Of a stretch of 64,000 nucleotides of DNA, positions 46,284 to 57,995 are shown piece by piece; the stretch's first letter is position 1, and each line of letters opens with the position of its first letter. The DNA is from Ctenosaura bakeri. Taxonomy: Eukaryota; Chordata; Lepidosauria; Squamata; Iguanidae. The position numbers and the translations under genes were made by a program. The notes beneath the pieces were generated by a model, which was not told where the DNA came from, did no database searches, and saw only the letters and a list, made by a program, of their open reading frames with translations. The stretch spans positions 1 to 64,000 of the forward strand of contig CAOLHI010002123.1 in the NCBI GenBank assembly GCA_948474755.1, given 5' to 3'.

Positions 46284-46982
46284 CTTGTTTGGGCCATGGG
46301 GGGTTGGAATATTCTGTGAGGCAGGTATGAAGCACAGTTCCTCACCTCTGAGCTAAAGTGATGCTACATATCAGGCATTGTGGCAAATAGAACTTAGACC
46401 TAGACCTGTAGCCACTCAGAACACCTCAGAATCATGCTATTCTACCACATTATGTTTAGATTTGTTTGCAAATCACTTCACAAAATTTTCCACTCTATTT
46501 ATCTATGCATAAAAAGCAAAATAACAATACTTTACCAACAGATGGAAAGATTCTTCAATAGATTCTCCAGGGAGGGATGCACCATTTGAAGTGACAGTAA
46601 ACACAACTCTTGTTCTCCTCCCTGCTCCCATGTTTTCCCTTTTCCTGATGTATGTGACAGCAACTGTGTTGAAAAGCCTGGCCACCATTTTCTTCCTCTG
46701 TGCTCTGGGTCTAGCATTGGTTTGTGAGATATTAGATGGGATCTCACAGGGGCTGTGTAGAATAAATCTCCACAAGCGCAGTTATGCATGACTTGTTGCA
46801 CAACCCTGATGTTGAATGGCAACATAGTGCAATTCAATAAAGGCACCCAAAGTGCATGTTCATCCATGTGCAATGCACAGTGCACTTCCATGCACAATGT
46901 GCCTCTGCATGAGCAATGGTACTCCACATGCAACTCCCATTTCCATAACTCAACTGAATGACAAATTCTGTGTTGGACGAAA

Positions 46983-47359
46983 ACATATCCTCCAACATTT
47001 TCCAGGTGAAAATTGAGATACCTGTGGCCAAGCAATATCAAAGTGTGGTCCAGATGGCAAAAGTTATTAATAGGGAAGCACACACATGATAGGAAAAGCT
47101 GCAGCAGTTTGTTTTTTCCTGAGTTAATAGGGAAGGGAAAGATTTTGCCCCCTCCTCTTTCTCTCCTGCTGTGTTTATTGAGTATAAACTGCTTGCACAC
47201 TTTGAACTCAGTTTGCAGCAACTGAAGTGAGTTGAGGACAAAGAGGGAAAGTAGAATGAGGAGAGAAAACTGGGACATTTGAAAAGCAGCTGAAAAAGTG
47301 GGATGACAAAGGATTCATTAGGGCTGTCACTGCCAAATTAGGACTGTTGGAGAGTATGC
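46983..47359. mobile_element. TIR element family T, copy 2 (complete)
   Basis: Left end 'acatatcctccaacattttc', right end 'ggactgttggagagtatgc', inverted with respect to each other. 377 bp and collinear with copy 1. A 248-codon minus-strand frame spans it and the left flank. Confidence 0.65.
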
Positions 47360-47610
47360 AAAAATGTCCGACCACTTCATAGGGGAACCTACATATGTGT
47401 AGGACATTGACATGATACTGGCCATTGTGCAATGTATGCAGAATGGAACCTACCAATTAGGCAGGGTGAACCAGCCATCTCTGGGTAGCATGAAAAGGCA
47501 GCAATTGTTAGCTAAGAATGTACTGCTGTATTTTTACTTCCAGGGAGACAGAAAAAGGTGCTTGTAGAATTTTGTGCTTCAGGTGCCAAAATAACATTGT
47601 TGGCTTTAAG

Positions 47611-47652
47611 TGTGTGCGCGCACGCGCGTGTGAGTGCATGCGCGCGTGCGCA
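47611..47652. repeat. Alternating purine-pyrimidine tract
   Basis: 'tgtgtgcgcgcacgcgcgtg' and 'gtgcatgcgcgcgtgcgcac' are joined with one interruption. GC/GT alternation of this length can adopt Z-DNA. Confidence 0.9.
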
Positions 47653-48380
47653 CCTTCTATAGATCATTTTGCATCTACTTAAGTAGCAAAATGTCTTGGG
47701 GCAGGAGAGGGGTGTTAGCTACCACAAAAATGGTGGAGAATATGTGGCATTTCATGAAGTGGCATTATTTTTCTATGGGAGCAGTGAAAAACAATTATAG
47801 TGTGCTAAATTTTTATGTGTGTGTGTGTGCAAATATATGTGCTGATATGCAGGCACAACTGCAAGCTCACACAATATCTTATGTCTTCTTTTTTTCTTCC
47901 TCTTGAAAAGAGATTTCTTACCTTGGCAAAAGTATTTGGGAAACAGCCCCGAAGTGACAGGCTGCTGGCTGCTCCAAGTCCCCAAACTTGGCAAAATGCA
48001 GGCACCCTCTGAAGCAACCTGTCACAGTAACCTACATGTTCACTCTCAGCTTGCAAATGTGAACTGTAGAAATAGGATTTTGCCATATGACACAGCTTAC
48101 AAGCAGTGGACTGGTCTTTGCTTTGGACAGTAATACCACTTCAGAACATATTGACAAGAACAGATGGATATCAGCATTATTTATGTCTGAGAACACTCAT
48201 TCTTTAAACATAAAACATACACATAAAATATAAAACATGAAACAAAGAAAAGAAATTATTAGCATCTATATGTGATATCACTAACATAAGATAAGACCTG
48301 TGAATTCAGATCAAAGATTCATCAAATCACCTCAACAGATTTGCATGAAGCCAATAGATTACTGTAATAAGCAAAGCTTG

Positions 48381-48766
48381 TACCCTTGAACTGTCTCAGT
48401 TTGGCAAGGAGCATCCTGTTTAATCCACTGGTGTCCTACTTTTACAGCTGCTTTTAAAATGCCCGAATTTTTATCCTCTTCTCCCACTTTCTCCTTTTGC
48501 CCTCAGCTTACTTCGATTGTTTCAAACTGAGTTCAAAGCAGGAAAAAAAAAAAGGAATTTCTACTAAATTAACTCAGCAGAGTGAAAAAGAGAGCAGAGT
48601 CTTGCCCCTTGCCCTTCCCAGTAGGCTGAGGAAAAAGCAAACCGCTGCGGCCTTTCCTTGGTTGCATGTCCTTCCTCATTATAAACTTTTGCCTTTTTGA
48701 CCACGCTCTGATGGTGCTTAGCCACACACATCCTCGTTTTCATCTGTGAAATGTTGGAGGGTATAG
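48381..48766. mobile_element. TIR element family T, copy 3 (inverted)
   Basis: Opposite orientation to copies 1 and 2: right end 'gaaatgttggagggtatag', left end 'tacccttgaactgtctcagt'. Internal 'gcttttaaaatgcccgaatt' and 'ccacgctctgatggtgctta' match the family. 386 bp. Confidence 0.6.
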
Positions 48767-48805
48767 ACTTGGACTGTACAGCCACTGAAACTAAAGGCTA
48801 TCCTT

Positions 48806-49262
48806 GGCCTTTTCTTCACGGGGCGATGGAATTGCCCTATGCCAGTACTCACTGGACCTGTGTGCTCCACCCGCAGGTCCAGGCTGGTCCGGAGCAGTCT
48901 GTGGCTGCCGCTCTGCACTGCTACGGGGACGAAAATGGTGGCTTCCGGTTGGTGGAGGCTCTCCACCAACTGGTGAAGCTCGCCAGCCTAAGTCTCCCCC
49001 CAGCAGATCTGCAGGCTCGCACTGGTGCGAGCCTGCAAATCTGCACCGGAGCGCGGCCACAGAGTGGTGTGCTTCGTGCTTTTGAAAGACCTGTTTTAAG
49101 TGGTCTTTCAAAAGCATGCTGAACGACCACTTTGGGTCATTCCGGAGCGGGCTGAGGTCCGGAACTACACAAAGTAGTCCGGACCCAGTCCACTCCCAGG
49201 TGCAGTCGTCCTCCCTGGAGGACGCTCTGCACCGTTTTAAAAGCCGCGTGTGGAAAAGGCCC
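48806..49262. mobile_element. Hairpin-rich non-autonomous TIR element
   Basis: Ends 'ggccttttcttcacg' and 'cgcgtgtggaaaaggcc' are inverted repeats. Inside are several strong hairpins: 'gcaggctcgcactggtgcga' onward (49011-49038), 'cttttgaaagacc...ggtctttcaaaag' (49079-49113) and 'gtccggaactacacaaagta' onward (49157-49183). It is GC-rich and non-coding. Confidence 0.65.
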
Positions 49263-49764
49263 TTTTGTAGGACAGATAGGCCAGAATCATATTAGTAACA
49301 TTAACAAGTCTATCTTATGCTTTTCTATGTATTTTTGGCCTGTTATGGAGGTTGGAGGTTGGTATTGTCTTCCCTCCTCAACAGCACCTGAAGTCTTCTT
49401 TGCCTGGACTCATCATGTTACTAAGACAGCCACCCTCTGACAGCCATTTTTGTGCTGGTGCAGAGCAGGGGCAAGGGCTGGAGAAGCATTTGGTTGTGCT
49501 CCCATAGGGAGATGCAAACTGATGACATCATCTGCTGAGATGCTGCTGACCTCCAGGGGAACCTAGAAAAAGATGTCCTTGGTCTGCATCTGGCTATGGG
49601 TACATAGCCATGCACTTCTCCTATCTCACCCTGCTGTCCACCACCAATGGAATCGCCATGTTGCGGGAGACGATAATCGTGCAATGGTGAAATCTGGAGG
49701 TGGGGATAGGAGAGCGATAGCAGAGTTCCTCATACAGAATCTTTATGCCATATTCAGTAATGTA

Positions 49765-49892
49765 GGCCATTTCTACACGGCATCGCTAAAATGCAATAAC
49801 TATGGGTTGTAGTTGTTTCAAGGGCCATTTAGCCCCTAAAATGACTACAACCTGTAGTTATCATATTTTAGTGATGCCATGAGGAAATGGCC
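49765..49892. mobile_element. Palindromic MITE, second family
   Basis: Arms 'ggccatttctacacggcatc' and 'gatgccatgaggaaatggcc' with 'ataactatgggttgtagt' mirrored by 'actacaacctgtagttat'. It shares terminal bases with family A but has a different interior. Confidence 0.75.
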
Positions 49893-52480
49893 ATAGAATC
49901 TTGATCATTTTTTCTCTACCTCTGACCACCATAAAGATTTTTTTTTTTAAACCCATAAAAGCAGAGAGCACCTGGGCATCAGAGTGAGTAGCAGACACCT
50001 GATCTTCCCTGCTGTAACAAGATGAACGGTGTTTCTATTTAAATTGTAATAATTTCTATAAATTTACATCAGTGTGCATAAATTGGCATGTGCCTCCTCT
50101 TTTGCCCTAGCTGGTGATGGGAAACTTCAAAGCCTTTCTCATGTCTTCATTTTATGTCCTCATCTTTAAACTGGGCTTGGAATGGGGGACTTTTCAAACA
50201 GAGGTCAAAGGTTTAATCTCCAGCATCTCCAGAGAGGGCTTGGAAAGACACATGCTTTGAAATCTTGAGAAATGGAGTCAAGTATGAACAATGCTGAGCT
50301 GTATAAACCAAGCGTATGATTTGGTTTTAAGTTGCTTCTTATGATATGAATTTTCCTACATTGGTAAGCACAGTTGCTACATGAAGGTAGAAACTCCCTT
50401 CTGACTTTACTTGCAGGAGAGACTGATGTTGTTTAAGGAATCATTTTCTACTATGTGGAACTGTACATCTAGTGAAATGTCACACATAACCTGTTTTTAA
50501 ATTCATGTTTTAATATATCCAGATCTTTTGTAAGAACCAGATTTCTGCCAGCTTTGAGGGAATGATCCAAAGAGAGAGGACTGTTCTGCTAGCACCTTTC
50601 CCTTCCCCAACATACTGGAGAACAACACTTTTCTAGGTGTGCCTGAGGAATTTTACATGTACCAGTGACAAAATCTCCAGTCAGCTGGTGCACCATCTGA
50701 TACGCAGAACTTTTCCCCAGTTTCTGAAGTGCTCAGGGCTATTGATTTTGTTCTTAATGAGCTGTGGCACTGCTATAGAGCTGTTGGCATAACTGTACTC
50801 AGTCTCCTTCCCTCCCTCCCTCTCATTCTTGGCAATCTATCTCTGGCTGCCACAATACTCCCAGATGCTATCAGCAGCCTGTTGTCCATCTCTTGTTCCA
50901 ACAAACTGTCGCCATGTTTATGCCAAGACAGGTGTAGACCTGAGGGTACAGCAGGTGGTACCACCTGTGCCCATTAAAGTCCTGCTACCCAGCTGTGACA
51001 AAGGGCCATTCATTCACCAGGTAGGAAACATCTCTACAATTTTCCTTGCCTGAATTTTTCCTTGGATTTTTCAGATTTACTTTTTTTCCACTTTGAAGTG
51101 GAATTGATGCATTAGGAATCTTTCAATATTCTGTGTATGTTTATTAATTTCCAGATTCTTTCCAAGGCACTGGGTGAGAAGGAAACTGATGGTTCTACAT
51201 GTTTTTCTGAGATTTTGTTTCCTTCTTGCCTTTTGCCTTGCATGTGGATGGAATGTCATTTAAGGACAGACTTAACTCCAAATCTCTAATAGCTATATCA
51301 CACTGACATCTAAAATATCAGAAAGTGGCACTCTAATTCAGGATGTCCCAACCTTTTCGGATCATTGGGAACATTTGGAATTTTGAGAGGATGTCCTCAT
51401 GCGATGTCTGCTGTGTTGGGTGTGGCTAGACACAAAATGCTTGAATAAAGTAAAATAGAGTAAAATAAAATATACACAGGATACTGTATGCAAGTTAGTA
51501 TGTGCCCTAATACGCAGTGAATTGAAACACTGACCTGTAGTCATCTGGCATCTTCACTTCCTAAAAATACCACTTGGACCCTGGGTCCCCAGAACAGTTT
51601 TTAAGGTTAAGGGAATCCCAAAAGTAGCAGCAGATCATTATGAATACTATGGATTTGCATGCAGTTTTTTAGAAGATGGTAAAAACATAGGTCAGAATCC
51701 TGTATGGTCTTTATGTATGCATAAGCGCTGCAGTTACAGTGCTATGCACTGAATTCCAGCATGACAGGTGGCTGTTGTTCCTACCCTTCTTGTGAGAGAT
51801 CTCCACTTTGACAGGCAAAAACTGGGTCCTTGTCACAATCCCCTTGTCACCAGAGATTGTGCACATGAAGGGGGCGGGTAGGAATGGCAGCCAGCTGCTT
51901 TCTGAGTGACAGGGGAATGGACCCTCCATTGATCACAGAGACTGCTGCCCGGTAAAAATGGAGACTGGTTGACTCTCATAGTTGCTACATGGCTCCCAAG
52001 CTATAACACTGAGTGTATAACCCTGGGAGTACGCATCTCCAGGTTAGGTATTCACAACTGCCATACAGGGTTCTGGCCCTAGAATACAATGAATAAGAAT
52101 AATAAGAATAATGCCACAACTAAAGCAATCCAGCTACCAGGAAAACAATGACAACAACATAAATGTAGTATTATAAAATTATTAGAACATAAAATTAGTA
52201 TACCAAGGAAAGAGAAAAATATATAAGATTTTTGTGAGTGAATGCCAGGATGGCTATAAACCAGGACACTTCTGACTAGTAGCTCCCACACAGGAGTTTT
52301 GCTGGTCCTGGGAGCTATTGTCTTTATAGGGGATCACAGTCTCCTCCAGGCCTATCCTTGGGGAAATCTCAAGCCCTCCACTGCCCTATTCCAGAGTCCA
52401 TGCTTGGAGCCTAGAGAGAGGTATTCTGGGGAAGAAAATGAAAATGGTGGACAGTTGCAAGCCAGGCATTTCATTCTGCA
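49893..52480. other. No gene or repeat recognised
   Basis: About 2.6 kb of intron- or intergenic-like sequence. Open frames are short and unsupported. Confidence 0.35.
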
Positions 52481-52483
52481 GGC

Positions 52484-52772
52484 ATGCAGTCTAGTATAGT
52501 GGTTCAAGTATTGGACTAGGGCCATTTCCGCACTAGACTGTTATAATGCTATTATTCCACTTGCAATATCCTATGGAATCCTGGGGTTTGCAGTTTCAGG
52601 AGGGGCCGGCTGAAGGGACTCTGGAGACCAGTGTTCAAATTTCCACTCAGTCATAGAAACCTGCTGGGCAAGTCACACACTCTCATCCTTAGTGGAAGGC
52701 ACAGGCAAACTCCCTCTGAACAAAGGGAGGATGACCATTAAGTTGGAAACAACTGGAAGATGCACAATGACA
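52484..52772 (+). repeat. Sauria SINE interrupted by a half MITE
   Basis: Head 'gcagtctagtatagtggttc' breaks after 'ggactagg' at 52520 and resumes with 'gactctggagaccagtg' at about 52617. Tail 'taagttggaaacaactggaa'. The insert is the left half of MITE family A. Confidence 0.8.
52521..52612. mobile_element. Palindromic MITE family A, left half, nested in a SINE
   Basis: 'gccatttccgcactagactg' through 'ctggggtttgcagtttcagg', then stops at 'ggggccggctg'. No mirror arm. Confidence 0.7.
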
Positions 52773-52925
52773 ACATGGCCAGAGAACTTTGGAGGGTACA
52801 GTGCTCCCCTAATGGCTTGTCATTTTTGCATGTGTCATTCTGAGGCAGGGAGTGTACAGTGATGTAGCACAGGAAAAGGAAAAGGGGTATGAGATTGTCA
52901 CTATGCCATATCCTGGGGCTATGGT

Positions 52926-53060
52926 AATAGTTTCCAGACTCTAGTCATCTTCCCAGTAGTTTCGATTTCATCTCCCAGAATCCTTTGACCCTTGGACAGG
53001 GTAGCTGAGGCTTCTGGAAAGTGAAGTCTAAAACATCTGGAGTTTGGGAACCACTGGGCT
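52926..53060. mobile_element. Palindromic MITE family L
   Basis: 'atagtttccagactctagtc' and 'ctggagtttgggaaccactg' are diverged inverted arms. The interior has 'tctcccagaatcctttgacc' mirrored by 'tggaaagtgaagtctaaaac'. Confidence 0.5.
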
Positions 53061-53273
53061 TTCAGCTTTACTGGTCTGGCTCAGTGGACCCATAACCTGA
53101 CATTGCCTCTACCTCTTCTGGTATTCCTGCTGGTGCCACACCTGCCACAATTTAGTCCACATTTTGTGTTTCATGTCTTCTTTATAGGGGAAAAGGCCAG
53201 GAAGAAGATGTAGGTAGAGGTAATGTTATAATTAGGGTTGCTTAAAGAATTGAAGAGAGTTAATATGGTGTAG

Positions 53274-53417
53274 AATCATAGAATGATAGAAACACAGAGT
53301 TGGGAGAGACCACGACGACGATTGAGTCCAATCCCCTACCATGCAGGAACACACACTCAAAGCACCCCCAGCAAATGGCCATCCAGACTCTGCTTAAAAA
53401 CCTTCAAAGAAGGTGAC
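53274..53417 (-). repeat. CR1 LINE 3' end
   Basis: Begins 'gaatcatagaatgatagaaa', the inverse of the CR1 'attctatgattctatg' terminal repeats, then 'gttgggagagaccac' and 'gagtccaatcccctaccatg'. It ends where a Sauria SINE begins. Confidence 0.75.
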
Positions 53418-53610
53418 TCCATGCATAGTGGCTCGAGTGTTGGACTATGACCTGGAGACCAGAGTTTGAGTCCGCACTTAGCCATAGAAACTCACTGGAT
53501 CACCTTGGCTGTGTCACACACACTCAGCCCAAGTAAACCCCACTATGGGTTCAACTTAGGGCCTCCAGAAGTAAGGAACAACTTGAAGGCACACAACAAC
53601 AAGAACAAAC
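53418..53610 (+). repeat. Sauria SINE
   Basis: Head 'gcatagtggctcgagtgttg', tail 'ggaacaacttgaaggcacac' with (caa)n. It abuts CR1 pieces on both sides and probably inserted into one. Confidence 0.8.
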
Positions 53611-53635
53611 TAAATGTTTGCAATTTGGATACAAA

Positions 53636-53912
53636 GAATCATAGAATCTTAACCTTGGAAGGGGTTGCATGGACCATCTAGTCCAACCTCTTGCCAGGCA
53701 GGAATGCACAACCAAAACACTCTGGAGAGATGGCCGTCCAGCTTCTGTTTAAAGACCTCCAAAGAAGGAGACTCTCCACACTTCCTGAGGCAGACATTCC
53801 ACTCTCAAACATATCTTAAAGCAAGGAAGTTCTTTTTAATGTTCAAGCAGAATTTTAATTTCTTGTAATTTGAATCCATTGGTTCATGTTCCAGTCTCTG
53901 AAGCAGCAGACT
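53636..53912 (-). repeat. CR1 LINE 3' end with last ORF2 codons
   Basis: 'gaatcatagaatcttaacct' then 'ccatctagtccaacctcttg' and 'gacctccaaagaaggagact'. In minus sense this is CR1 3'UTR preceded by the end of the RT protein, ending at 'ggttcatgttccagtctctg'. Longer than the neighbouring copy. Confidence 0.75.
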
Positions 53913-55057
53913 GACCTAAATACATTTTTTTCTAGGCTAATATGTGAATTTGAACTTAGTTATTTGTCATTGTTTGTACTTTTGGAATATTCTGGTGCTA
54001 TTCGCTACTCAAAAAAGTTATCAACACACATTTGTGTGTGTTTTAAGAGATATTGTGTTCAAACATAGATGTACATTTTCATGAGGATGTTTAACTTTTT
54101 TAAAAAAATGCAAATAGTACAGAAATGGGACAGAATGTATTTCTGAGAGAACTCAGATTGGAAGCAGACTGATTCATCCCTCCATAATTAAAAGGAATCA
54201 CATCTAAAGTTTCAGTTCCAAAGCTGTAGGAATGACCAAGTTATTTTTGTGACATGAATGTATGAGTTTAATATTAGCCATGTGTTTTCAGCTTAGCTTT
54301 CAGCTGAGCAAACTCCTCATCAAAGGTAAAAGTCACCAGCCAAGGGCACAAAGATATCAGCCAAGTGGCCCTGAAGCAAGGGAACAGAGAGACCCAGTGA
54401 GCCCTGAACTTTCTAAGGCCCTTTGGGAAACGGGATTACTTCTAGTGTTGTTTGTGATGATTGCAGCGCAAGGGAGAAAGCAAGATTCATTTCATCGGCT
54501 AATGTTTTGCAGCACTGCCATGGAAGTATATTACCAAAAGATGTTACCTAACAAAGTTCACACAATATGGCCAACCAAGAGTGAAGGCTATATGAAAACA
54601 ACTTGAAGGATCAGCAAACAAATCTGAGATTAGAGGTGTTTGTCAAAGCTCCTGACAAAACATCTGGGGCTGCAGTTTTTAAAGTTCCCAACTGAGCTGG
54701 GTTCTTAGCTGGTGAGAAGCTCTGCAACTGATCTCTGGCTGGCAGGACTCGGCTTTTCCTTGAACCTGCACAATGCAAGATTTATCAACAGAGAAAATTT
54801 CCATAAATATGCAAGAATAAGGCAAGCACATGTAGGCTTATTAACATGCCCTAGAAACTTAAAGATATTTTCCAGCTCTGGGTGCCAGTGACAGCATCTA
54901 CTGACAATACAAATAATTATCTTAAGGATTTACACTTGCCTGCCTTTCTTGTAAAACAAACCAAAACATATAGAAGAATGAATAAACAGATTAATATGAA
55001 GGCTGGGATTAAACAGTACCACATTTTTGCTATATGCCAGTTTTTTAAAGTTTGGTC

Positions 55058-55240
55058 CATGATGGTGTAGTCGTTTGAACCTCGGACTGTGACTCTGGAG
55101 ACTGGGTTGAAATTCCCTCTCGACCATGAAAATCCACTGGGTGCCCTTGGGCAAGTCACACTCTCTCAGCCTCAAAGAAAGGCAAAATAGAAAGATTTTG
55201 CCTTAGGGTTGCCACAAGTCAGAAATTACTTGAAGGCAGA

Positions 55241-55281
<41 letters not shown>
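55058..55281 (+). repeat. Sauria SINE with (CAT)n tail
   Basis: Head 'gatggtgtagtcgtttgaac', tail 'ccacaagtcagaaattactt', ending in about fourteen cat units (55241-55281) in place of the usual (caa)n. Confidence 0.8.
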
Positions 55282-55765
55282 GTTTTCATTTACAAAGAAC
55301 TTTGAAGGCTTTTTGAGGTCAAAAGGTGATTCAGAAAGTATAGTGATAAAGAATGTGGCGCCCATGCCCGACAGTCTTCTACCACAGGCACGAGACTAGT
55401 GTGGACACCAAACAGACAATGAAGACGTGCAACTCTGTTATTTTGGTTTTTTTAAATGAGTTTTCTTTTTTACTTAATAAAACATGTGTGTGTGTATGTG
55501 TGTGTATAACCAGAGAGAGAGAAAGTGCTGAGTAGTACTGAAGGGAAACAGTATTTTAGGAGATAGCAAAGGGGTTTGTACGGGGGAGGACAAAAAGAAA
55601 ATATCATTAAGAAAGAAAAAAAAGGGAGGGAACACAAATGGACTAATGTGTTTCTAGCCCAGGTAAAGCTAGGTACTTTTGCTAGTGATATATATAATAA
55701 TGGCTATCATAGAATTAAATACAGGAGACTTCCCCCTTTTAACGCCCTATTATCTGATGACTTGG

Positions 55766-55868
55766 GCCATTTCCATACAAAGGCCTCTCCCTAAACTGCA
55801 AACCCCAGGATTCCATAGGATGTTGAAAGTGGAACAATAGCACTATAACAATCTGGTGTGGAAATGGC
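55766..55868. mobile_element. Palindromic MITE family A, internally deleted
   Basis: Only 14 bp of the left arm ('gccatttccataca') remain before the complete right half ('aaactgcaaaccccaggatt' to 'gtgtggaaatggc'). Confidence 0.7.
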
Positions 55869-56116
55869 CTATGATTATCAGGCTATTATATTTGCATACT
55901 ACACAATACTATACAATTGCAGAGTGGATCCTCTGGTTGAACTGATGGGATTTGTCTGTGTTGCAAGCATTGAAACAATGGGCTTCCATTAATTCTTTTT
56001 GCCTGTGGAGGCTGGCTTGGGACCACACATGCGCTGCTTGCAAAGTGAGCCCAGTAGAGGCAGGGAAGGTTCCAAGCCAGCTGAGAGACTTTACAAGCAG
56101 CGTGCACTTGCAGTCA

Positions 56117-56319
56117 GTCCCAAGTGAGCCTCTGTAAATCCTTCACGTTCTTTACAGTAGATGAGTTCCACTTTTTGACCAATTCTGCTTTCTGATAGTA
56201 TTTCGGTCCCAAACCTATCAGATAAGCATGGGAAGCCTGTGGGACATTTATTTTAACAGGCAATAATTTATTCAATAATTTAGCTTCCAGATCATTTAGC
56301 AGTTCAATTCTATACATGT
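56117..56319 (-). CDS. Possible exon, unidentified protein
   Basis: Minus strand: acceptor 'ctgatttcag' before 56319, then two leading bases and 67 open codons to a TGA at 56114-56116. The peptide MYRIELLNDLEAKLLNKLLP continues with GLGPKYYQKAELVKKWNSST, charged and helical, with balanced composition. Internal GT sites (for example 'gtaaag', 'gtgaag' near the end) could be donors, so it need not be a last exon. It is on the same strand as exons A and B, but no link between them is shown. Could be chance. Confidence 0.3.
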
Positions 56320-57118
56320 CTGAAATCAGGGGTTCTTATACCCAAGAAATATCCTGTGGGTATGAGTGTGAATTGCATTCCCAGCCAAGTGGATAATGGG
56401 AGCTGCAACACAAACAATGAAGTCCAGAGATAATGGCTGCTATAATAGCTGAGTATTGTGGAGAGGTGGAGAAACAGTAGGGAAACATCTAGGTGTTTGG
56501 GGTCAGAGTTAACACAATCACAGTTTGGTGGGAATTTCCCCTTTCAGCTCTGAGATGTCCGGCTCATGATCTTTAAGCCTATTGTCTTGGGAGGGTCTGT
56601 GCTATTAGCATGAAAATAATTTGGCTCTTGCCTAAGAGGTAAGTGTGGCTGATCTGCCTTGCAATCTAATGTTTACAGTCAGTAATATACTTCTTTCAGC
56701 ATGACCTTGCAGTCACCTCAGGTATTATTTATACCAATGCCAATTAATAGTGCCAATTAAACAGTATTTGCCAATTAAACCATACCAATTGTGGGGCTTG
56801 CATGGGGTCATAACACTTCCAAGGAAGAGAAGATCAGAAGAAGCTGATTGCCTGCTTCTCTTCACACAAGTCCATTTCTTGCAGAACTATTGGGAAAGAT
56901 AAACCTCTGTTACTGCAAATCGTGGGTGTCACAAAGACCAACCCTCAAAGTCAATACCTTCTTACAAAAGTGGAGAATGGATTAGATAAAAGCTTAGGAG
57001 GGTTACAAGAGGGGAGTAATTTAGCGAGATCTTTTCTACATATGTTTATGGGCTCACAAAGGGAAAACACCAGCCAAAGAGGAAAATGTGAACTAAAATG
57101 TGTCTTTTATTGAAATGA

Positions 57119-57120
<2 letters not shown>

Positions 57121-57150
<30 letters not shown>

Positions 57151-57151
57151 C
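57121..57151 (+). repeat. (CA)n microsatellite
   Basis: About fifteen ca units, next to 'tgtcttttattgaaatgaat', whose minus strand holds 'caataaaa'. Confidence 0.9.
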
Positions 57152-57824
57152 AGTTCAAACACACACGCATGATCTTACAAGAGCTAACCAAAGAGAGGGG
57201 AGGAAAATGGGATAGAGATGTTAAGGAATGCGGGTGATAATTACCAGATCCGGAGAAAAGCGGAGACAAGCAGTGGCATGGCTTTGGGAAGAACCTAAGG
57301 ACAGTTCTCAGTCAGGAATTGGACAGACAGTGGCATTTGGATCAGCAAGAGACTGCACTAGGAAGTCTGGAATCAGGAGTATTTGTACGCAAAAAATAGC
57401 TCATGGGAGTGGATGATATGTGCAGTTCCAGGTGCGGAACAATGGAAGTTGCGATGCATACAATGGACTATCAACCCACTAATGTTCACAGTGTTTGGGT
57501 GACAAAGGTGTGATGGGTGTTGTAATGGCTGTCTATTGTGGATGCTATGAGGAAAGAGGAAAAAGTCCAAGTGCACAGGGGACGAGTATAAGTCAATCAG
57601 TGTCCTGGTGGGCTTCTAGCTCTTGTGTTCTTGGGAAAATTCCAGCTTCTACTTAAGCTTATTATCCACAGCAACAGCATTTGTTTGCCTGACAAATGAC
57701 CCAGTCTTACCTGGAGGGTGTCTTAAGTTGACCTGCCTTTCTTTCTTACTTCCAGTTAGAATTTCCCCTCTGCTGGTTTGACCTCCTAGTCACCTTTCAG
57801 GTTTGATTTTGACAGCTGCATGGG

Positions 57825-57995
57825 AGCCAATGTAGTGCAGTGGTCCGAGTATTGGACTACAACTTTGGAGACTAGGGTTCAGTTCCCTGCTCAGCCAAGG
57901 AAACTCACTGGGAGATTCTCTTAGTCCCAGAAAACCTCATGATAAGTTTGCCTTAGGGTCACCATAAGTCAGAAATGACTGAAAGGCATGTAACA
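57825..57995 (+). repeat. Sauria SINE, internally deleted
   Basis: Head 'gagccaatgtagtgcagtgg', tail 'accataagtcagaaatgact'. The middle is missing as in the copies at 28810 and 35566. Confidence 0.8.

Noticed and set aside
45778..46345. Minus-strand frame with YLSI and HPSI repeats, 185 codons
   Set aside because: Produced by the tetranucleotide array, which is open in all frames; the flanking part is a SINE.
46532..47278. 248-codon minus-strand open frame, the longest in the window
   Set aside because: It runs through most of TIR element T copy 2 and into unrelated flank. The frame is not kept in the other copies, and its composition (runs of leucine, cysteine, histidine) looks random.
57825..57900. 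tRNA genes at the heads of the SINEs
   Set aside because: A and B boxes are present, but the cloverleaf is incomplete and the sequence continues into the conserved SINE tail in every copy.
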